From positions 36,873,501 through 36,937,500 of the forward strand of contig CM066314.1 of assembly GCA_033807775.1 (NCBI GenBank): a DNA stretch of 64,000 bases, written 5' to 3'. Under the pieces are notes generated by a model. It saw nothing but the letters and a program-made list of their open reading frames with translations, had not been told where the DNA came from and did not search any database. The position numbers were made by a program, and so were the translations under genes. Below are positions 41,801 through 52,700 of this stretch, piece after piece. The number at the start of each line of letters is the position of its first letter. Position 1 is the first letter of the stretch. This stretch comes from Saussurea involucrata (taxonomy: Eukaryota > Streptophyta > Magnoliopsida > Asterales > Asteraceae).

Positions 41801-43459
41801 ACCATCCACTATGCAAGCAAAACCCTAAATGAAGCTCAAATCAATTACACAACAACTGAAAAAGAGTTATTAGCAGTGGTTTTTGCATTTGAGAAATTTA
41901 GATCATATTTGATGGGAGCTAAAGTCATTGTTCACACTGACCATGCCGCCATCAAATATCTCATTTCAAAGAAAGATGCAAAGCCAAGGCTAATAAGATG
42001 GGTTTTGTTATTGCAAGAGTTTGACTTAGAAATTGTTGATAGAAAAGGGGTGGAGAACCAAGTGGCTGATCACTTGTCTAGGTTGGAAAAGTTAGTTGAA
42101 AGTAGGGAAGGTGGAGACATCGTAGAAACCTTCCCTGATGAAAAGATTCTTATGGTACAAACACAACTGCCATGGTTTGCTGACATAGCTAATTACTTAG
42201 CTTGTGGCATCAAACCTTCTGATTATACTCACCATATGCTGAAGAAATTTCTCCATGATTGCAAATTTTACATATGGGATGACCCTTTTTTGTTTAAACT
42301 TGGTACAGATCAAATACTGAGAAGGTGCATTCCAGAATCAGAAGTGGTAGCAATCCTGCAACATTGCCACCAATCAGCTTATGGAGGACATTTTGGAGGC
42401 CAAAGAACAGCAGCTAAAGTGCTTCAATCTGGTTTTTATTGGCCTACTCTCTTTAAAGATGCCCATAATTTTGCACAAAGGTGCAATGAATGTCAGAGAA
42501 GTGGTTCCATTTCTCAAAGAAATGAAATGCCTTTGAATGGGATCTTGGAAGTTGAGTTGTTTGATGTTTGGGGAATTGATTTCATGGGTCCATTCCCACC
42601 ATCTAACAATTGTCAATACATTCTTGTTGCTGTTGATTATGTGTCCAAATGGGTTGAAGCAATGGCATGTGTTTCAAATGATGCAAAAACTGTTGTCAAG
42701 TTTTTACAAAAACAAGTTTTTACAAGGTTTGGTACCCCCCGTGCAATAATAAGTGATGAGGGTACCCATTTTATAAACAATTTGTTAAGTAAAGTTCTTG
42801 AAAAATACAATGTGAAACACAGAGTTGCCACTGCTTATCACCCACAAACAAATGGTTTAGCTGAACTCTCAAACAGGGAAATAAAAGGGATTTTACAAAA
42901 AGTTGTCAAACCAAATAGAAAAGACTGGGCTTTCAAATTAGACGATGCTTTATGGGCATATAGGACTGCTTTCAAAACACCTTTAGGTATGTCCCCATAC
43001 AAGTTAGTCTTTGGAAAGGCTTGTCATCTCCCTTTAGAGTTAGAACACAAAGCATACTGGGCTATAAAGGAGTTGAACATGAACTTAGATGAAGCTGGTA
43101 ACAAGAGGAAGTTACAACTTTGTGAACTAGAGGAACATAGGAACATGTCCTATGAGAATGCCAAACTCTATAAAGAGAAAACCAAAAAATGGCATGACAA
43201 TAGAATCAGACACAGAGAGTTGAAAGCTGGTCAGAAATGTCTTTTGTTTAATTCGAGGTTGAAATTGTTTCCGGGTAAGCTTAAGTCTAGATGGTCAGGC
43301 CCATTTGTCATACACAAGGTTTATCCATACGGGGCTGTAGACTTAGTTAACCCGGAAGACAATAGTGTGTTCAAAGTCAATGGACAACGAGTGAAGCTAT
43401 ACCATGATGCTGCAGCATCTCCACAAAATCACACTGTGGAGGTGATTTCCTTGTGCTAA
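38567..43459 (+). CDS. pol: Athila Gag C-terminus and Pol polyprotein (1630 aa)
   Basis: One long open frame. Gag C-terminus with a Cys/His cluster CVCCGEEHSYEHC near residues 119-131. Aspartic protease with active-site DLGAS about residues 472-476. Reverse transcriptase with YRRLNNA, then FMDDFSVY at the catalytic site near residue 910. RNase H starting MCDASDWAVGAVLG. Integrase with an HHCC zinc region (ending CNECQRS) and D,D,E residues in GIDFMGP, IISDEGTHF and GLAELSNREI. No chromodomain at the end. All catalytic residues I can recognise are present, so the enzymes could work if translation is achieved. The first ATG at 38567 is fortuitous because gag and pol normally form one reading frame. 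Confidence 0.93.
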   Translation: MPHHGIPYCIQLETFYNGLDSNAKQMLDATSGGAFTFNTYNTGYEILEKISANNGQWADPRAQISNQKKTVGMHEIDAYTALTAQLASMTNMLKNITSGQGAQPTVTKTHAPVLSVQCVCCGEEHSYEHCPHNSESVNYVQNRPSPHSNTYNASWKQHPNFSWNSPCLNPPAQKPQGNSNFQNQASSSQNHYKGNFQSNHHQNNRHQGFQNNQPPFQNQNHAPPHDDSNLSLEALMKGFMTQTQASIRNLETQVSQLALNQSTRAAGTLPSNTEIPKAPGKEHVKAVTLRSGKELPEIVEKEFGPLTKTDFDKLSKANSTPEIQVVPNQKKDQDPKITSSSPSNIFNTTSILEPSGSKLSNKSVIKPVPPYIPYPQRMKNEKEELQFKKFLDIFKQLHINIPLVEAIEQMPNYAKFLKDILSKKKKLIEYETVALTEGCSALFSNKIPPKQKDPGSFTIPCSIGGKEVGQALCDLGASVNLMPLSIFKSLGIGEARPTTVTLILADKTIAYPKGKIEDVLVQVDKFIFPADFIILDFEADKDIPILLGRPFLATGRTLIDVQKGELTMRLHDQKVTFNVFNSLKYPNDMEDCSSLSTIESLCHEEEENQTYRIEEEDEEKSEEYDDDDEIPIEKETAPLVAAAFELLENSEQKPTIPSIVSPPDLELKKLPSHLKYAFLGKEDKLPVIISATLELHQERKLVDMLKLHTKAIGWTIADLRGISPSICQHKIILEEKNFKSIEPQRRLNPVMKEVVKKEILKWLDAGIIFPIASSSWVSPVQCVPKKGGITVISNDKNELIPTRIVSGWRICMDYRRLNNATQKDHFPLPFVDQMLDRLAGKEFYCFLDGYSGYNQIAIAPEDQEKTTFTCPFGTFAFRRMPFGLCNAPATFQRCMMSIFSDMLEKSIEIFMDDFSVYGSSFDHCLENLKQSLERCEETDLVLNWEKCHFMVTEGIVLGHLISKRGVEVDKAKLEVIEKLPEPTTVKGIRSFLGHAGFYRRFIKDFSKISKPLCLLLQQDQKFDFDKDCRNAFLTLKKALVTAPVVVAPEWDKPFEIMCDASDWAVGAVLGQRKEKIFHTIHYASKTLNEAQINYTTTEKELLAVVFAFEKFRSYLMGAKVIVHTDHAAIKYLISKKDAKPRLIRWVLLLQEFDLEIVDRKGVENQVADHLSRLEKLVESREGGDIVETFPDEKILMVQTQLPWFADIANYLACGIKPSDYTHHMLKKFLHDCKFYIWDDPFLFKLGTDQILRRCIPESEVVAILQHCHQSAYGGHFGGQRTAAKVLQSGFYWPTLFKDAHNFAQRCNECQRSGSISQRNEMPLNGILEVELFDVWGIDFMGPFPPSNNCQYILVAVDYVSKWVEAMACVSNDAKTVVKFLQKQVFTRFGTPRAIISDEGTHFINNLLSKVLEKYNVKHRVATAYHPQTNGLAELSNREIKGILQKVVKPNRKDWAFKLDDALWAYRTAFKTPLGMSPYKLVFGKACHLPLELEHKAYWAIKELNMNLDEAGNKRKLQLCELEEHRNMSYENAKLYKEKTKKWHDNRIRHRELKAGQKCLLFNSRLKLFPGKLKSRWSGPFVIHKVYPYGAVDLVNPEDNSVFKVNGQRVKLYHDAAASPQNHTVEVISLC

Positions 43460-44097
43460 AAGCTTCAAACAAAGATGGGAACTATCTTTAAAAAGTTCCA
43501 ACTATCCTTGTAAATATTATTTTAATGCATTGTTATATTTCTGTATTAGTTAAGAGTGATGTGTTTACTGATGTGCAGCCAATTAAGCAAACAAGGGAAA
43601 CCAAAGGATGTTGAGTCAATGCTGCAGCATCAAGGGGGGGTTCGACTTTTCAGACAAATCAGTTGGAAAATCAGAGGGGCATTAAATAAAAATTCTTTTC
43701 TAGGGAATTTAAGGAAGAGCATTAAAGAAAAAAGGTCAGAAAAGATATCTCAAAAAGAAGCTAACTAAGTCAGTTACCTTTTTCCAACTAAAGGAAACAT
43801 ACTGTTGAGATCAGGTACACACCAAGTACACCTAAGCCTCTAAGATGTACTTTCCTTAAAAATTAACCCTTGGGTATTACCCAATTTACAGCTGGTTGTT
43901 TTTCCCCATATCAGATAAGTACACTGTCCTTTCCTATTCTACCTAAAACAAAAGAACCCTCATCTAAAACCCTTTTCTCTAATTAACCCACTCTCTTCAT
44001 CTTCTATATCTCTCGTCTCTGTTCTTCACGAAAACCACACACTCAACCACAAAATCAAAAATACCCTCTTTCTCAGTCGATTGAAGCATTCGATTTC
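43460..44097 (+). other. Athila pol-to-ORF3 spacer
   Basis: No convincing gene; a short frame at 43556-43768 has no recognisable domain. One TGCTGCAGCA palindrome at 43620-43629. CT-rich sequence at 43975-44060 directly before the ORF3 ATG may serve as leader of a separate or spliced transcript. Confidence 0.5.
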
Positions 44098-46278
44098 ATG
44101 GCAAGAGTGAAGCGCACCCTACCTCGAGACCCAAATGCAGAAGGCGAAGCCCTAAATGTGCGACGCAGTGGAAGAAATCGAGCTGTGGTTCGCCCCCTTG
44201 TTTCGAATCGAAACCCTACAATGGTGATCTTGGAGGACGATTCTCCTCCTCCTCTATGTCGGGTACCATTCGCGAAGCTTTCACCGAAGAAAAAACCAGC
44301 AAAAGGTGAAGGTTCGGGTGTGGAGAAGCAAGCACCCATCGTGACCCCTGTTTCAGCCGAAGTTCGAGAAAGCACGTTGAACAATCTTGCTATAGTTCCC
44401 TACAGAAATCCGCATTCTACATCTACAAGGAAGGGTAAGGCAAAGGTATCATCTTCTCTAATCACCTATTTGAATGAGATATTTGCTTCCAGTTTAAAGA
44501 ATGGTCAGGGTAAACCCATTTTTTCCACAAAATTGAATGTGCCTTTCTTTGAGCCTCTGGAGTTTGTTTGGCCATTTGGACCGTCGGACTCCACCTCAGA
44601 TTCTCAAAAATCTGTTGCTAAAAGCACTGAGGTGGAAAGCTTTGAAACCATCCAAACATCTCCTGAGACTCAACTAAAGCCCATTAGTTCTACTTCTGTG
44701 GATTTAAGATTCTTTAAAAGAAATGAGTTTGATTGGTCTTTTGGACCTCTTCACTCCACCACAAACATTTCAGAAGCTATTCCTAAAAATAATGTGGTGG
44801 AAGAAATTGAAGAGATGACCATGGAAATGCCACCTGTGGTTCGGCAAAGTCCAATCAACACCATTCCTAATTTAAATGAAACCATTTGGGAAGATGAGGA
44901 TAAGCCATTGATTGAGAGATTAGCCCCTAGAAAAAGAAAATATTTGGGTAAAACTCATGCAACCAAAACCACAGGGGCTAAGCATTTAAGAAAAAAAAGT
45001 AAAAGGTTGATTGAGGAAGGTGAGCCATCTAGAACAGAGCCCTTAGAGACCAATTGTTATGCTGCAGCAACTGTGCAGCATGAACAATCTGTAGGAAAGA
45101 AAAAGAGGGATGATGTGACTGCTAACTTTGTAGAGAGACCTGTTAGACCAAACCGTGGCTTCAGCTCTTCAGCCGCTGCCAAAATGTGGCCAAAATTTCA
45201 AAACAGGATAGGTCTCCCAGATAAGGGATTCGATGAGCAAAGCATTAGAGAGTTTCATTTCATCAAACAGGTGGTAGAAACCCAAGGGCTGGAAAAACTT
45301 TGTGAGGTCCATCACTCTTACAATCTCACTTTGATCCGAGAGTTTTACTGTGAGGTGGCAACCAACTCATCCTCTAGACTAACTGTTAGAGGCATTCCAG
45401 TCCACCTTACAGCCAAAAGAATTAACACCTTCCTGTCACTTACTCCACCAGCCAAGACTGAGTTTTATAAACTAGTAAACAACGCAACTTTAAATGATTT
45501 ACATGAAGTGGCTGCTGCTGTGGGAAAGCCTAGAACCACTTGGGAATACCACTCCAATCTCATGCTGAGGACCTTTAAAGCTTCTAACCTCTCTGCAGAT
45601 GCCAATGTATGGATAAATATGGTGAGACATTCCATTTCACCAACCACACATGACAGCACGATATCTGTGGAGAGAATGTTTTTGCTATTTTGTGTTATGA
45701 CAGGTAAAACAGTGAAACTGGGGAAACAAATGCTGAGAAGTATACGGGAATGTGCCACAAGAGCAAAGGGGAAATTCTATTTTCCAGGGATGCTGACAAA
45801 ACTGCTGGTAGAGATAGGTGTCCCGCAATACAAGGACGATTTGATAGTAAAAGAACAAAGGGAGAAGGCTGAGATCGATTTAAGAGCAGTGCAAAGGCTG
45901 CGTGATAGAAGAGAGAAAGGTGTCGGGACCCTTGACATGGTCAATATGATGCAGGACGTGCTGAGCCAAAACAGCACCCTTTTGGATACCATATTGAAAC
46001 AGAGGAGTGAGTTCATAGAGAAGGTTGAGGAGCTACGGTTCGAGGTGAAGACTGTTGTTGCTGAAAGAAAGAGGAAAGCAAGAGAGATGGGCAGTTTGGG
46101 ACTGCCAAAGATGAGAAGGTTGTTGAGAGAGAAGAATCAGGAGATAGCCAAACTGCAGCAGGAAAACCGAAAGCTGAAAGCAGTGGTTGCTGTCAAGAAT
46201 GGTGCTGCAACACTCAAGGCTGTTGGGCCTCAGGGCACTACTATTTTTGGGCAGAAACAACCTACTCCCAATGAGTAG
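44098..46278 (+). CDS. Athila downstream ORF3 (726 aa, plant transposon protein type)
   Basis: Intact ORF in the position where Athila elements carry their so-called env-like gene. The N-terminal ~370 residues are basic and Ser/Pro-rich with nuclear-signal-like clusters (PRKRKYLG, LRKKSKRL). The region about residues 375-580 resembles the putative plant transposon protein family (motifs FHFIKQVVETQGLE, LIREFYCEVA, VRGIPVHLTAKRIN). The C-terminus is a long charged coiled coil (LLREKNQEIAKLQQENRKLK). I find no signal peptide or transmembrane helix, so the sequence does not support a membrane-fusion role; a nuclear or nucleic-acid-binding role seems likelier but is inference. Being intact in a young element suggests it is under selection. 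Confidence 0.8.
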   Translation: MARVKRTLPRDPNAEGEALNVRRSGRNRAVVRPLVSNRNPTMVILEDDSPPPLCRVPFAKLSPKKKPAKGEGSGVEKQAPIVTPVSAEVRESTLNNLAIVPYRNPHSTSTRKGKAKVSSSLITYLNEIFASSLKNGQGKPIFSTKLNVPFFEPLEFVWPFGPSDSTSDSQKSVAKSTEVESFETIQTSPETQLKPISSTSVDLRFFKRNEFDWSFGPLHSTTNISEAIPKNNVVEEIEEMTMEMPPVVRQSPINTIPNLNETIWEDEDKPLIERLAPRKRKYLGKTHATKTTGAKHLRKKSKRLIEEGEPSRTEPLETNCYAAATVQHEQSVGKKKRDDVTANFVERPVRPNRGFSSSAAAKMWPKFQNRIGLPDKGFDEQSIREFHFIKQVVETQGLEKLCEVHHSYNLTLIREFYCEVATNSSSRLTVRGIPVHLTAKRINTFLSLTPPAKTEFYKLVNNATLNDLHEVAAAVGKPRTTWEYHSNLMLRTFKASNLSADANVWINMVRHSISPTTHDSTISVERMFLLFCVMTGKTVKLGKQMLRSIRECATRAKGKFYFPGMLTKLLVEIGVPQYKDDLIVKEQREKAEIDLRAVQRLRDRREKGVGTLDMVNMMQDVLSQNSTLLDTILKQRSEFIEKVEELRFEVKTVVAERKRKAREMGSLGLPKMRRLLREKNQEIAKLQQENRKLKAVVAVKNGAATLKAVGPQGTTIFGQKQPTPNE

Positions 46279-47110
46279 GGCAGGTTAATCATGCACTCTT
46301 AGCTCCATTTATTGTCTTAATTTTTATTTGTTTGAGTCTGGGATTAGTTTTCACATATTTTAGGTTTATTTTCTTGCATTTGGGTCATGAATGAGTAGTG
46401 TTAGCATATTTGCATAGCCCAAATAATTTCACAAGTCCAAGACCATTTCTTTAGATTGTTCATACTAGAATTAGCCTCAGAATTGCTTGGGACACAATTT
46501 GGTCCACATTGTACATTCATCACAGAAATGATCTAGGCCGTCGTTCTTTTCCCCCATTTTTAGCCACTTGAAACCGTGGAAAGTACATCCTTTCCTCCAT
46601 ACAATGAGGACATTGTAAATCTTTTAGTTTGGGGTGGGGGTGTCTAGAAATGACAATCAAAGGCAAAGCCTTAGCAATTATTGCACATCAAGAAAAAAAT
46701 GGTTAAAACACCAAAAACACCAAAAATGCCCCATAGGGGTAGGTGTATGTCATCAAACAGAAAATGCATAAAAAAAAATTGAAAAATCCAATGAGATTTG
46801 ATGCATGGGAGAGAAAAGGCAAAGTGAGAAAGAAAAATATGCCAAAAAGAGAGATCCAGTTCACTTAAAGTCCTAGTAATCTGTGACGTTTATGATGTGG
46901 TGACTAGAACAAAGAGAATGTGAGGCTAACTTATGGTTTATGGGCACAAAAGATTGGGACTTTGGTCACTTGGGATTTATGAAAGGCTATGCTATTCATC
47001 CTTAACATGCTCACACTCATGATGTGCACTTAATGCCATCCTTGTGCAAAACTTTCAAAAGTTGAGTCATTTTCTTTTAGTCTTTTTCTTGCTTGGGGAC
47101 AAGCAAATTT
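46279..47110 (+). other. Athila 3' non-coding region
   Basis: No ORF of interest. GTTTGGGGTGGGGGTGTC at about 46628-46645 is a G-rich tract resembling an extra internal polypurine tract; the true one follows at 47111-47125. Confidence 0.5.
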
Positions 47111-47125
47111 CTTAGTTTGGGGTGG
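47111..47125 (+). other. Athila polypurine tract
   Basis: CTTAGTTTGGGGTGG immediately before the 3' LTR, the plus-strand primer site. Confidence 0.75.
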
Positions 47126-49103
47126 TGATAAGTGCTCAATTTTGAGTACTTAAGCACTTATTTCTTTAGTTTAGTTAGGACTTTTTCATTATAAAATCCC
47201 AACTTTGAGTCTTTTTTATCTTGTTTTACTTTCTTGGAGCTAGGAATCATGGTTAGCTTGTTTTGCTTTGTTGGTAGGCTAATATAGGCATTTTTGAGAA
47301 AATCAGCCAAAACAGGGTATTGCTGCAGCATTGGAACAGCAGAGATCTGATGAACAAGGGGCTGAAGGAAACGGCTTAATGAGTTGGAAGCTGACTTTTG
47401 TGATTAATCTGAATTTTTGTAACCCCTTGAAACACTCCTTAGATTTTAATTGTAATAGTTTAGTTAGGTAGCTAACTAGGTGTACTTTCTAGTTGCTTTA
47501 AGTTGGGTTTAATTGCAAAAATGCCCCTAGCCTTTTGTTATAAATAGAGGGGGCATGTTACCCATTTGAGAGACAATTATCAACCTTGAGAACTGATCTC
47601 ACATCAGTTCCAACCAGCTGTAGTTTATTCATCTATTGTTCTTCATGTTTATCAAGTGTTCTTCAAGTTCTTAAATCTTCAAGTGCTATTTATTTTTAAT
47701 CTTAATCTTTCTTTATTAGTCTTGCATCTCTAGCTTTCTCGTGTAACCATCTTTTAGTGCTGATCTTAAATCATTTTTAAATCTCTGTAGTTCACTTTCC
47801 AGAAATCGTGTTCATGTTCTTAATCATCTTCAAATCTTCCTAAGTGTTCTTCATCTATGTTTTCTTTGTTCCAGCACACTCGTAGGCAATGCTGCAGCAC
47901 TGGGCAGTTGCTTACTGCACGATTTTCTTTACCTTAAGGTTCTTGTATCTTATTCCGTATGTTTAATGTTCTCACTTTCCGGTATTAATTCTTGCTAGAC
48001 ATAGATTTACATTCCATTTGTGCTCTTGACATTTATTGCCTATCATTTACATTTTTGTCTTTACATTTCTAGTCATTAACTTTAGTTTAGTTATTTCTAC
48101 TTTCAAGTCATTTATTATTCCTTGCATCATGTTTACATTCCAAGTACTTTGCATTTATTTTGTTTCATTTAGTGTAATGTGTAGCTAATCTTGAAGCTTG
48201 GGTGTGAGACAAAGGGTGTTGTGATGACCAAAAGAAAGTAGGCTTTTTACGGCAAGAAAATGATGTTTTATTATTCCAACCCAAGTTCTTTCAAGATAAT
48301 ACAATCCTTTGATAAATTGATCACTTTGATAGTGTTAAAGTGTCATGGACCTCGAGAGAGGCCATTGAATAGCACGTCAATTTAGAGGACTTAAGGGGTT
48401 ATATCGAGAGAGTAACTTGCAATAAGAGTTGTTACTTTTGTTTTCTAAAATGATTCATTCTTGATAAGCTATCTTTTTCTCAATGGGTTAAAATGGAATA
48501 GACTTAGAGATAAGCTATTTAGGAGTAAAACAACTTGGGAGGTGTGGGGGTTGTATCGAGAGAATGACTTTTAACAAAGAGAATTTGTTTTGCCATATAC
48601 TTTGAGAACATCATTCCATCGTTCCTTTACCTTTGGTTCTACTCAGAGATGAGATTGCTGACTGCTATTGGAATCATGGAATGGTGAGAGTCCGAAAGGA
48701 ACGTGTCTCAAAGTAGATAATAAAACTCGTTTTCGTCACTGCCATGCTGCAGCATCACTCCAGTGTCATGCTGCAGCATTGTTGAAAAGTCTGCTGGAAT
48801 TTGGTTCATCATAACATCACAAGTCTTACACCCTTGCTCCTCTTTTATTCTTGTTTGTTATAATCTGTGTTAATCATCAGCCAACCAAACAAAAGATTTT
48901 CTTCCAAATCATCTTCCGAAATCATTTCTTTCATCATACTTTTATAGCAATTTTAACTCCAATCTCTGTGGGAACGATAATCGGTATTTTACCACTTTAC
49001 TACTTGATAAGACGACATAGTTCTAAATAAGTATACTTGCTTATTGGTTCTATTAACACGTCTGTGGGTGTATTCAAAGCACATCAAAAGAAAGTACTCA
49101 TCA
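47126..49103 (+). repeat. 3' LTR of Athila (1978 bp)
   Basis: Same length as the 5' LTR at offset 11528, two differences seen. Has four perfect TGCTGCAGCA sites (47321, 47890, 48745, 48769). Its outer end supplies a stop for the truncated copy-B gene. Confidence 0.97.
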
Positions 49104-49735
49104 ACACACCCGGAAACAGATTCAGCCACGTCCGGATTATCACCCAACCGTTCATTTAGGAATTGCATCAACACAAAACTGAGGCCTCTAAGCATCTTCA
49201 AATCGAATTTGTTTGATAACGATCCATGCCCGATAAAAGACGCCCTTCGGATGGCCATCTCCTTCAGACTGATGAGTAGATCGAGCTCAGATTCCGAGAG
49301 AGAACAGAGCCACCGGACATCTTCAATCCGAATGTCTCCTAACATCTCAACCCTTGGCATGTAAAGAATAATTTTTTTTTATTTCAAGAACTTCTAATCC
49401 TGCTGATAGATTGATATCGAAGAAAAATATTGATCAAAACTATAGAATTCTAAAATGTTCTTATTTAAAAACACACAACATATAATAATCCAACAAACAA
49501 ATAACGATTACCGTATAATTATCTGACAAATATTTGTTTCATGATTGACTATATATGTTCGCTAGATTGTTTATTGTCATGGTGGAAAAAATCCACACTT
49601 ATCCAACCCCATAAAACTGACGGAATTCTAGGATCCCTCTTCGGGGTAAATACTTTTATGCATACCTCTTCTGTTTCGAAATGTTAATTACCAAACAAAT
49701 AAAACTACTATCAGAAACTTACAATTTGTTTAATA

Positions 49736-52700
49736 CTAGTTGAATACCCGCGCAATGCGGCGGGAGATAAAACATATTGTGAAACAAGTCATAGATCCTT
49801 AATTCTTGCCCTTAACTATAGGGGCATACTCATTCCATATTTTGCAGTATTTCTTTTTTATCATAGATATTTAGATAAACCATTGAAAAAAATAACTATT
49901 TAAGAATTGTGTTCAATAGAAATTGCGAATGATAAAGAATTTATAACACCATGATATAATTTAAATGATATTATCACAAGATTGTTTACATACATACAAA
50001 ATAGGGAAAAAGTTCATAAAATCTGAAGGAACTTTTGTGATTTTGGGTGATTAAATAATTGGACAAACTTTGAACGAATAAATCATTAGACATTGTAAAA
50101 CTTATCAAATAGGTCCTTCTAACCTCCGGTTATGGTATAAAATAATGAAAAATTTTAGAGAAACCCAACAAACTTCAATATTTTGAACGATTAAATCCCT
50201 CGATATTATTTGAACGCATAAATTCTGGACCTATAAATGCGCAATTTTACACATCAAGAAATGAACAGACAACCAAATTTTGATATGATTAAAGGGGCAA
50301 ATATGCCCAAAATGCTTCATTTACAACAATTGAATTTACATATAAAGCAACATCATAAATGATGATTATAACTATAGGAACTCGGGATCTCTTAGATAAC
50401 GACAAAGAACTATACGTTCAATAATGATCGTAAGCATGTGATAACAAGGGAACGCCGATAAATAAACAAAGAAGATAATTAAACAAAGAAGCAAGATCTG
50501 GCTATGTATAACGGAATCGATAAATGGAAGGCGTCCAAACTCGACATTTCTTGAAGTGCAATGAGTTGTAGCAGACCGAACTGGAAAACGAAGGCAACCA
50601 TTGTACTACCACCACGTTAACTTCCATCCATTGATCGGACCAAAAAAATAAGAATAAAGGTGATGATGTCCGAATCCAAAAAAAATAAGAATAAAGGTGT
50701 CCAAGTTCAGAAAAATAAAAATAATCGTGTCCTCGTCCAAGAAAATAAGAATAATAAAGCCTTGATATTATTGGACTAAAATAAAACCGAATGCAAATCC
50801 TAAATAAAAGCCCACAAAACTACCTTTTTAACACCAAAAATAGCCTATCTACAAATATCGGTTATGCAGATGCTTTTTTGCGTTCAAAATTCGGTAATTT
50901 AGCGCTCGATAGCGCCGCTAATCCTGGGTTTGCTATTTCATACCGCTATTTGTCCCATGACCGCTAACCGCAATACCACCGCGATTAACAACATAGGTTC
51001 AAGTAGTGAAACTATTATCGACTTTTTATTTCTATTATTTTTATGCCTACAGGAATATTTAACGACTCCAAAATGGAAAACAGAATTTCATTTTACAGCC
51101 GCTACAACAGTTGCAAAAATCATATTGCATTATGGTTATAGAAGTAACCTTATCAGTTAGACAGTTACTTCAAATCCCAATCTTAGATGGATCATAACTA
51201 ACAGCATACAAAGAATGCCAATTAAGAGTTCTTACTTGGTAGACAACCTTTTCTACAATCTAGTTCAGCTCCATCCTAATCATCTACAAGCAAATACCTT
51301 TTGTACAATCAAAATTAGTAGCCACAAAAAAAAGAATAATCAAGGAACAAAAAGAACCATTTCAGGCTGTAAATTTAGGCTTATGTCCATAACAAAAGGA
51401 ACCATTTCAACCTCTAATTTTAGGCACGTAAATCTAACCAGGCCGTGAGGAACCAAAGATAGCATCTTACCTTACTAAACTAAGGGGATGTTTACCAAAC
51501 ACTTACTCGGGTAAGCACTTACCAAGTCACATTATCTTACCGGAAGAATATGGCAAGGACCAAGAATCGAAAACGAAGATGCACATGAACATTGAGAAGA
51601 TGTGTTTCTTGATGCTTTTGGCTGCTACTATAATTTGCTTTCGTCCAATGGAAAATCGAAGACATAAAGATTATATGCTCTTGAGAGTAGTAGACAATGC
51701 TAGCATGAGCCGAGAAGAAGAGACATAAAATCTGAAAAATACAAAATATGGAAAATGAGAGATAAAGATTATATACTCTTGAGAGCGGACCGGGAGACAG
51801 ATAAAATCTGAAAAGTACCTTGATAACGTAAAGAGACAGAAAATCGATTAATAATAGAAACGAAACATCAATGGTCTCCTAATACTAACAAACAAACATC
51901 CATGCTCTTTTTTGCTAAAAATAGGTAAAACCATCTATAACTGAGCTTGTTATTGACAAAGAACTTGTGGTGAACAAAGAATCAAATGTTTTTTACACCT
52001 TGATAATTTACAACTTTTTTAACTTTAACATCAAATAAATAGTTAACTACGAAAATATAAGTTGCTATTTTTTAATAATACCTATGTGTCTGTTAAAACA
52101 ACATCTATTAAAAATTCAAACAAATTACTTGATAAAATATTTAAAGATCATCAAATTGATGGTTGAATCAAGGATACTTATTAATATAAAATTTTGATCA
52201 ATTTTCCCAAAATTTTCAAGGTCCAAAGGTATTCTATTTGATCCAATGGTTTTGTTGAATACTTTAAACTAAAAGATTCATATAAGAAAAACATGTTATA
52301 TATAACGAATTGACCAAAAGCCAAATTTCCCACCGCGTATTACTCAACTGGAGATGAGATGGATATGTCTTCTAATTTCCCACCGCGTATTACTCAACTT
52401 CAAACAATCGAGACACCGCCCAGTAAAGATAACTGATCCTTATACTTGAGTCCCAATCCTGCAACAAATCACGGTAAAAGCAAATTGATGCAAAATCACA
52501 GTCAAAATTATTGCAAAATCAAACCCAAAGTAACAAAATCAAGCTGAAAATTGATGTATTTGATGCAAAATCAAACTCATAAATGATGCAAAATCAAACT
52601 CACAGTTTCATGAGATACACCAGACGACATCGATGTGAAGAAGACGAAACTGAGAGGAGCGATAAGAAGAAATAGAGATCGTGGATATAAACCTTGTGAA

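Larger units (their letters stand above)
35598..49103 (+). mobile_element. Athila-type Ty3/gypsy retrotransposon, nearly intact
   Basis: 13,506 bp with a perfect 5-bp target duplication ACACA (35593-35597 and 49104-49108), verified against the empty site at about 14593 in copy A. Both LTRs are 1978 bp; I see only two differences between them (A/G near 35760/47288 and T/C at 36364/47892), so the insertion is recent. Order: LTR, tRNA-Asp PBS, gag, protease-RT-RNase H-integrase, a downstream ORF, PPT, LTR. PBS type and ORF order fit Athila. One single-base shift separates gag from pol. Confidence 0.97.
35422..49360 (-). pseudogene. 140-aa gene, copy B, split by Athila
   Basis: N-terminal part 49360-49104 and C-terminal part 35597-35422 are separated by the 13.5-kb Athila. 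The C-terminal part also has a 5-bp duplication (AACTC, near 35480) that shifts the frame. The N-terminal frame now reads 36 residues into the Athila 3' LTR before stopping at 48989. One residue differs near the start (I for S in the tenth position). Non-functional. Confidence 0.85.

Noticed and set aside
43618..43640. miR172 target sites at CTGCAGCATCA motifs in Athila
   Set aside because: Only the part pairing with the miRNA 3' end resembles a target; the seed-pairing side does not match at any of the sites.
44098..46278. Envelope glycoprotein
   Set aside because: Position fits but no signal peptide, transmembrane helix or fusion-type features are visible.
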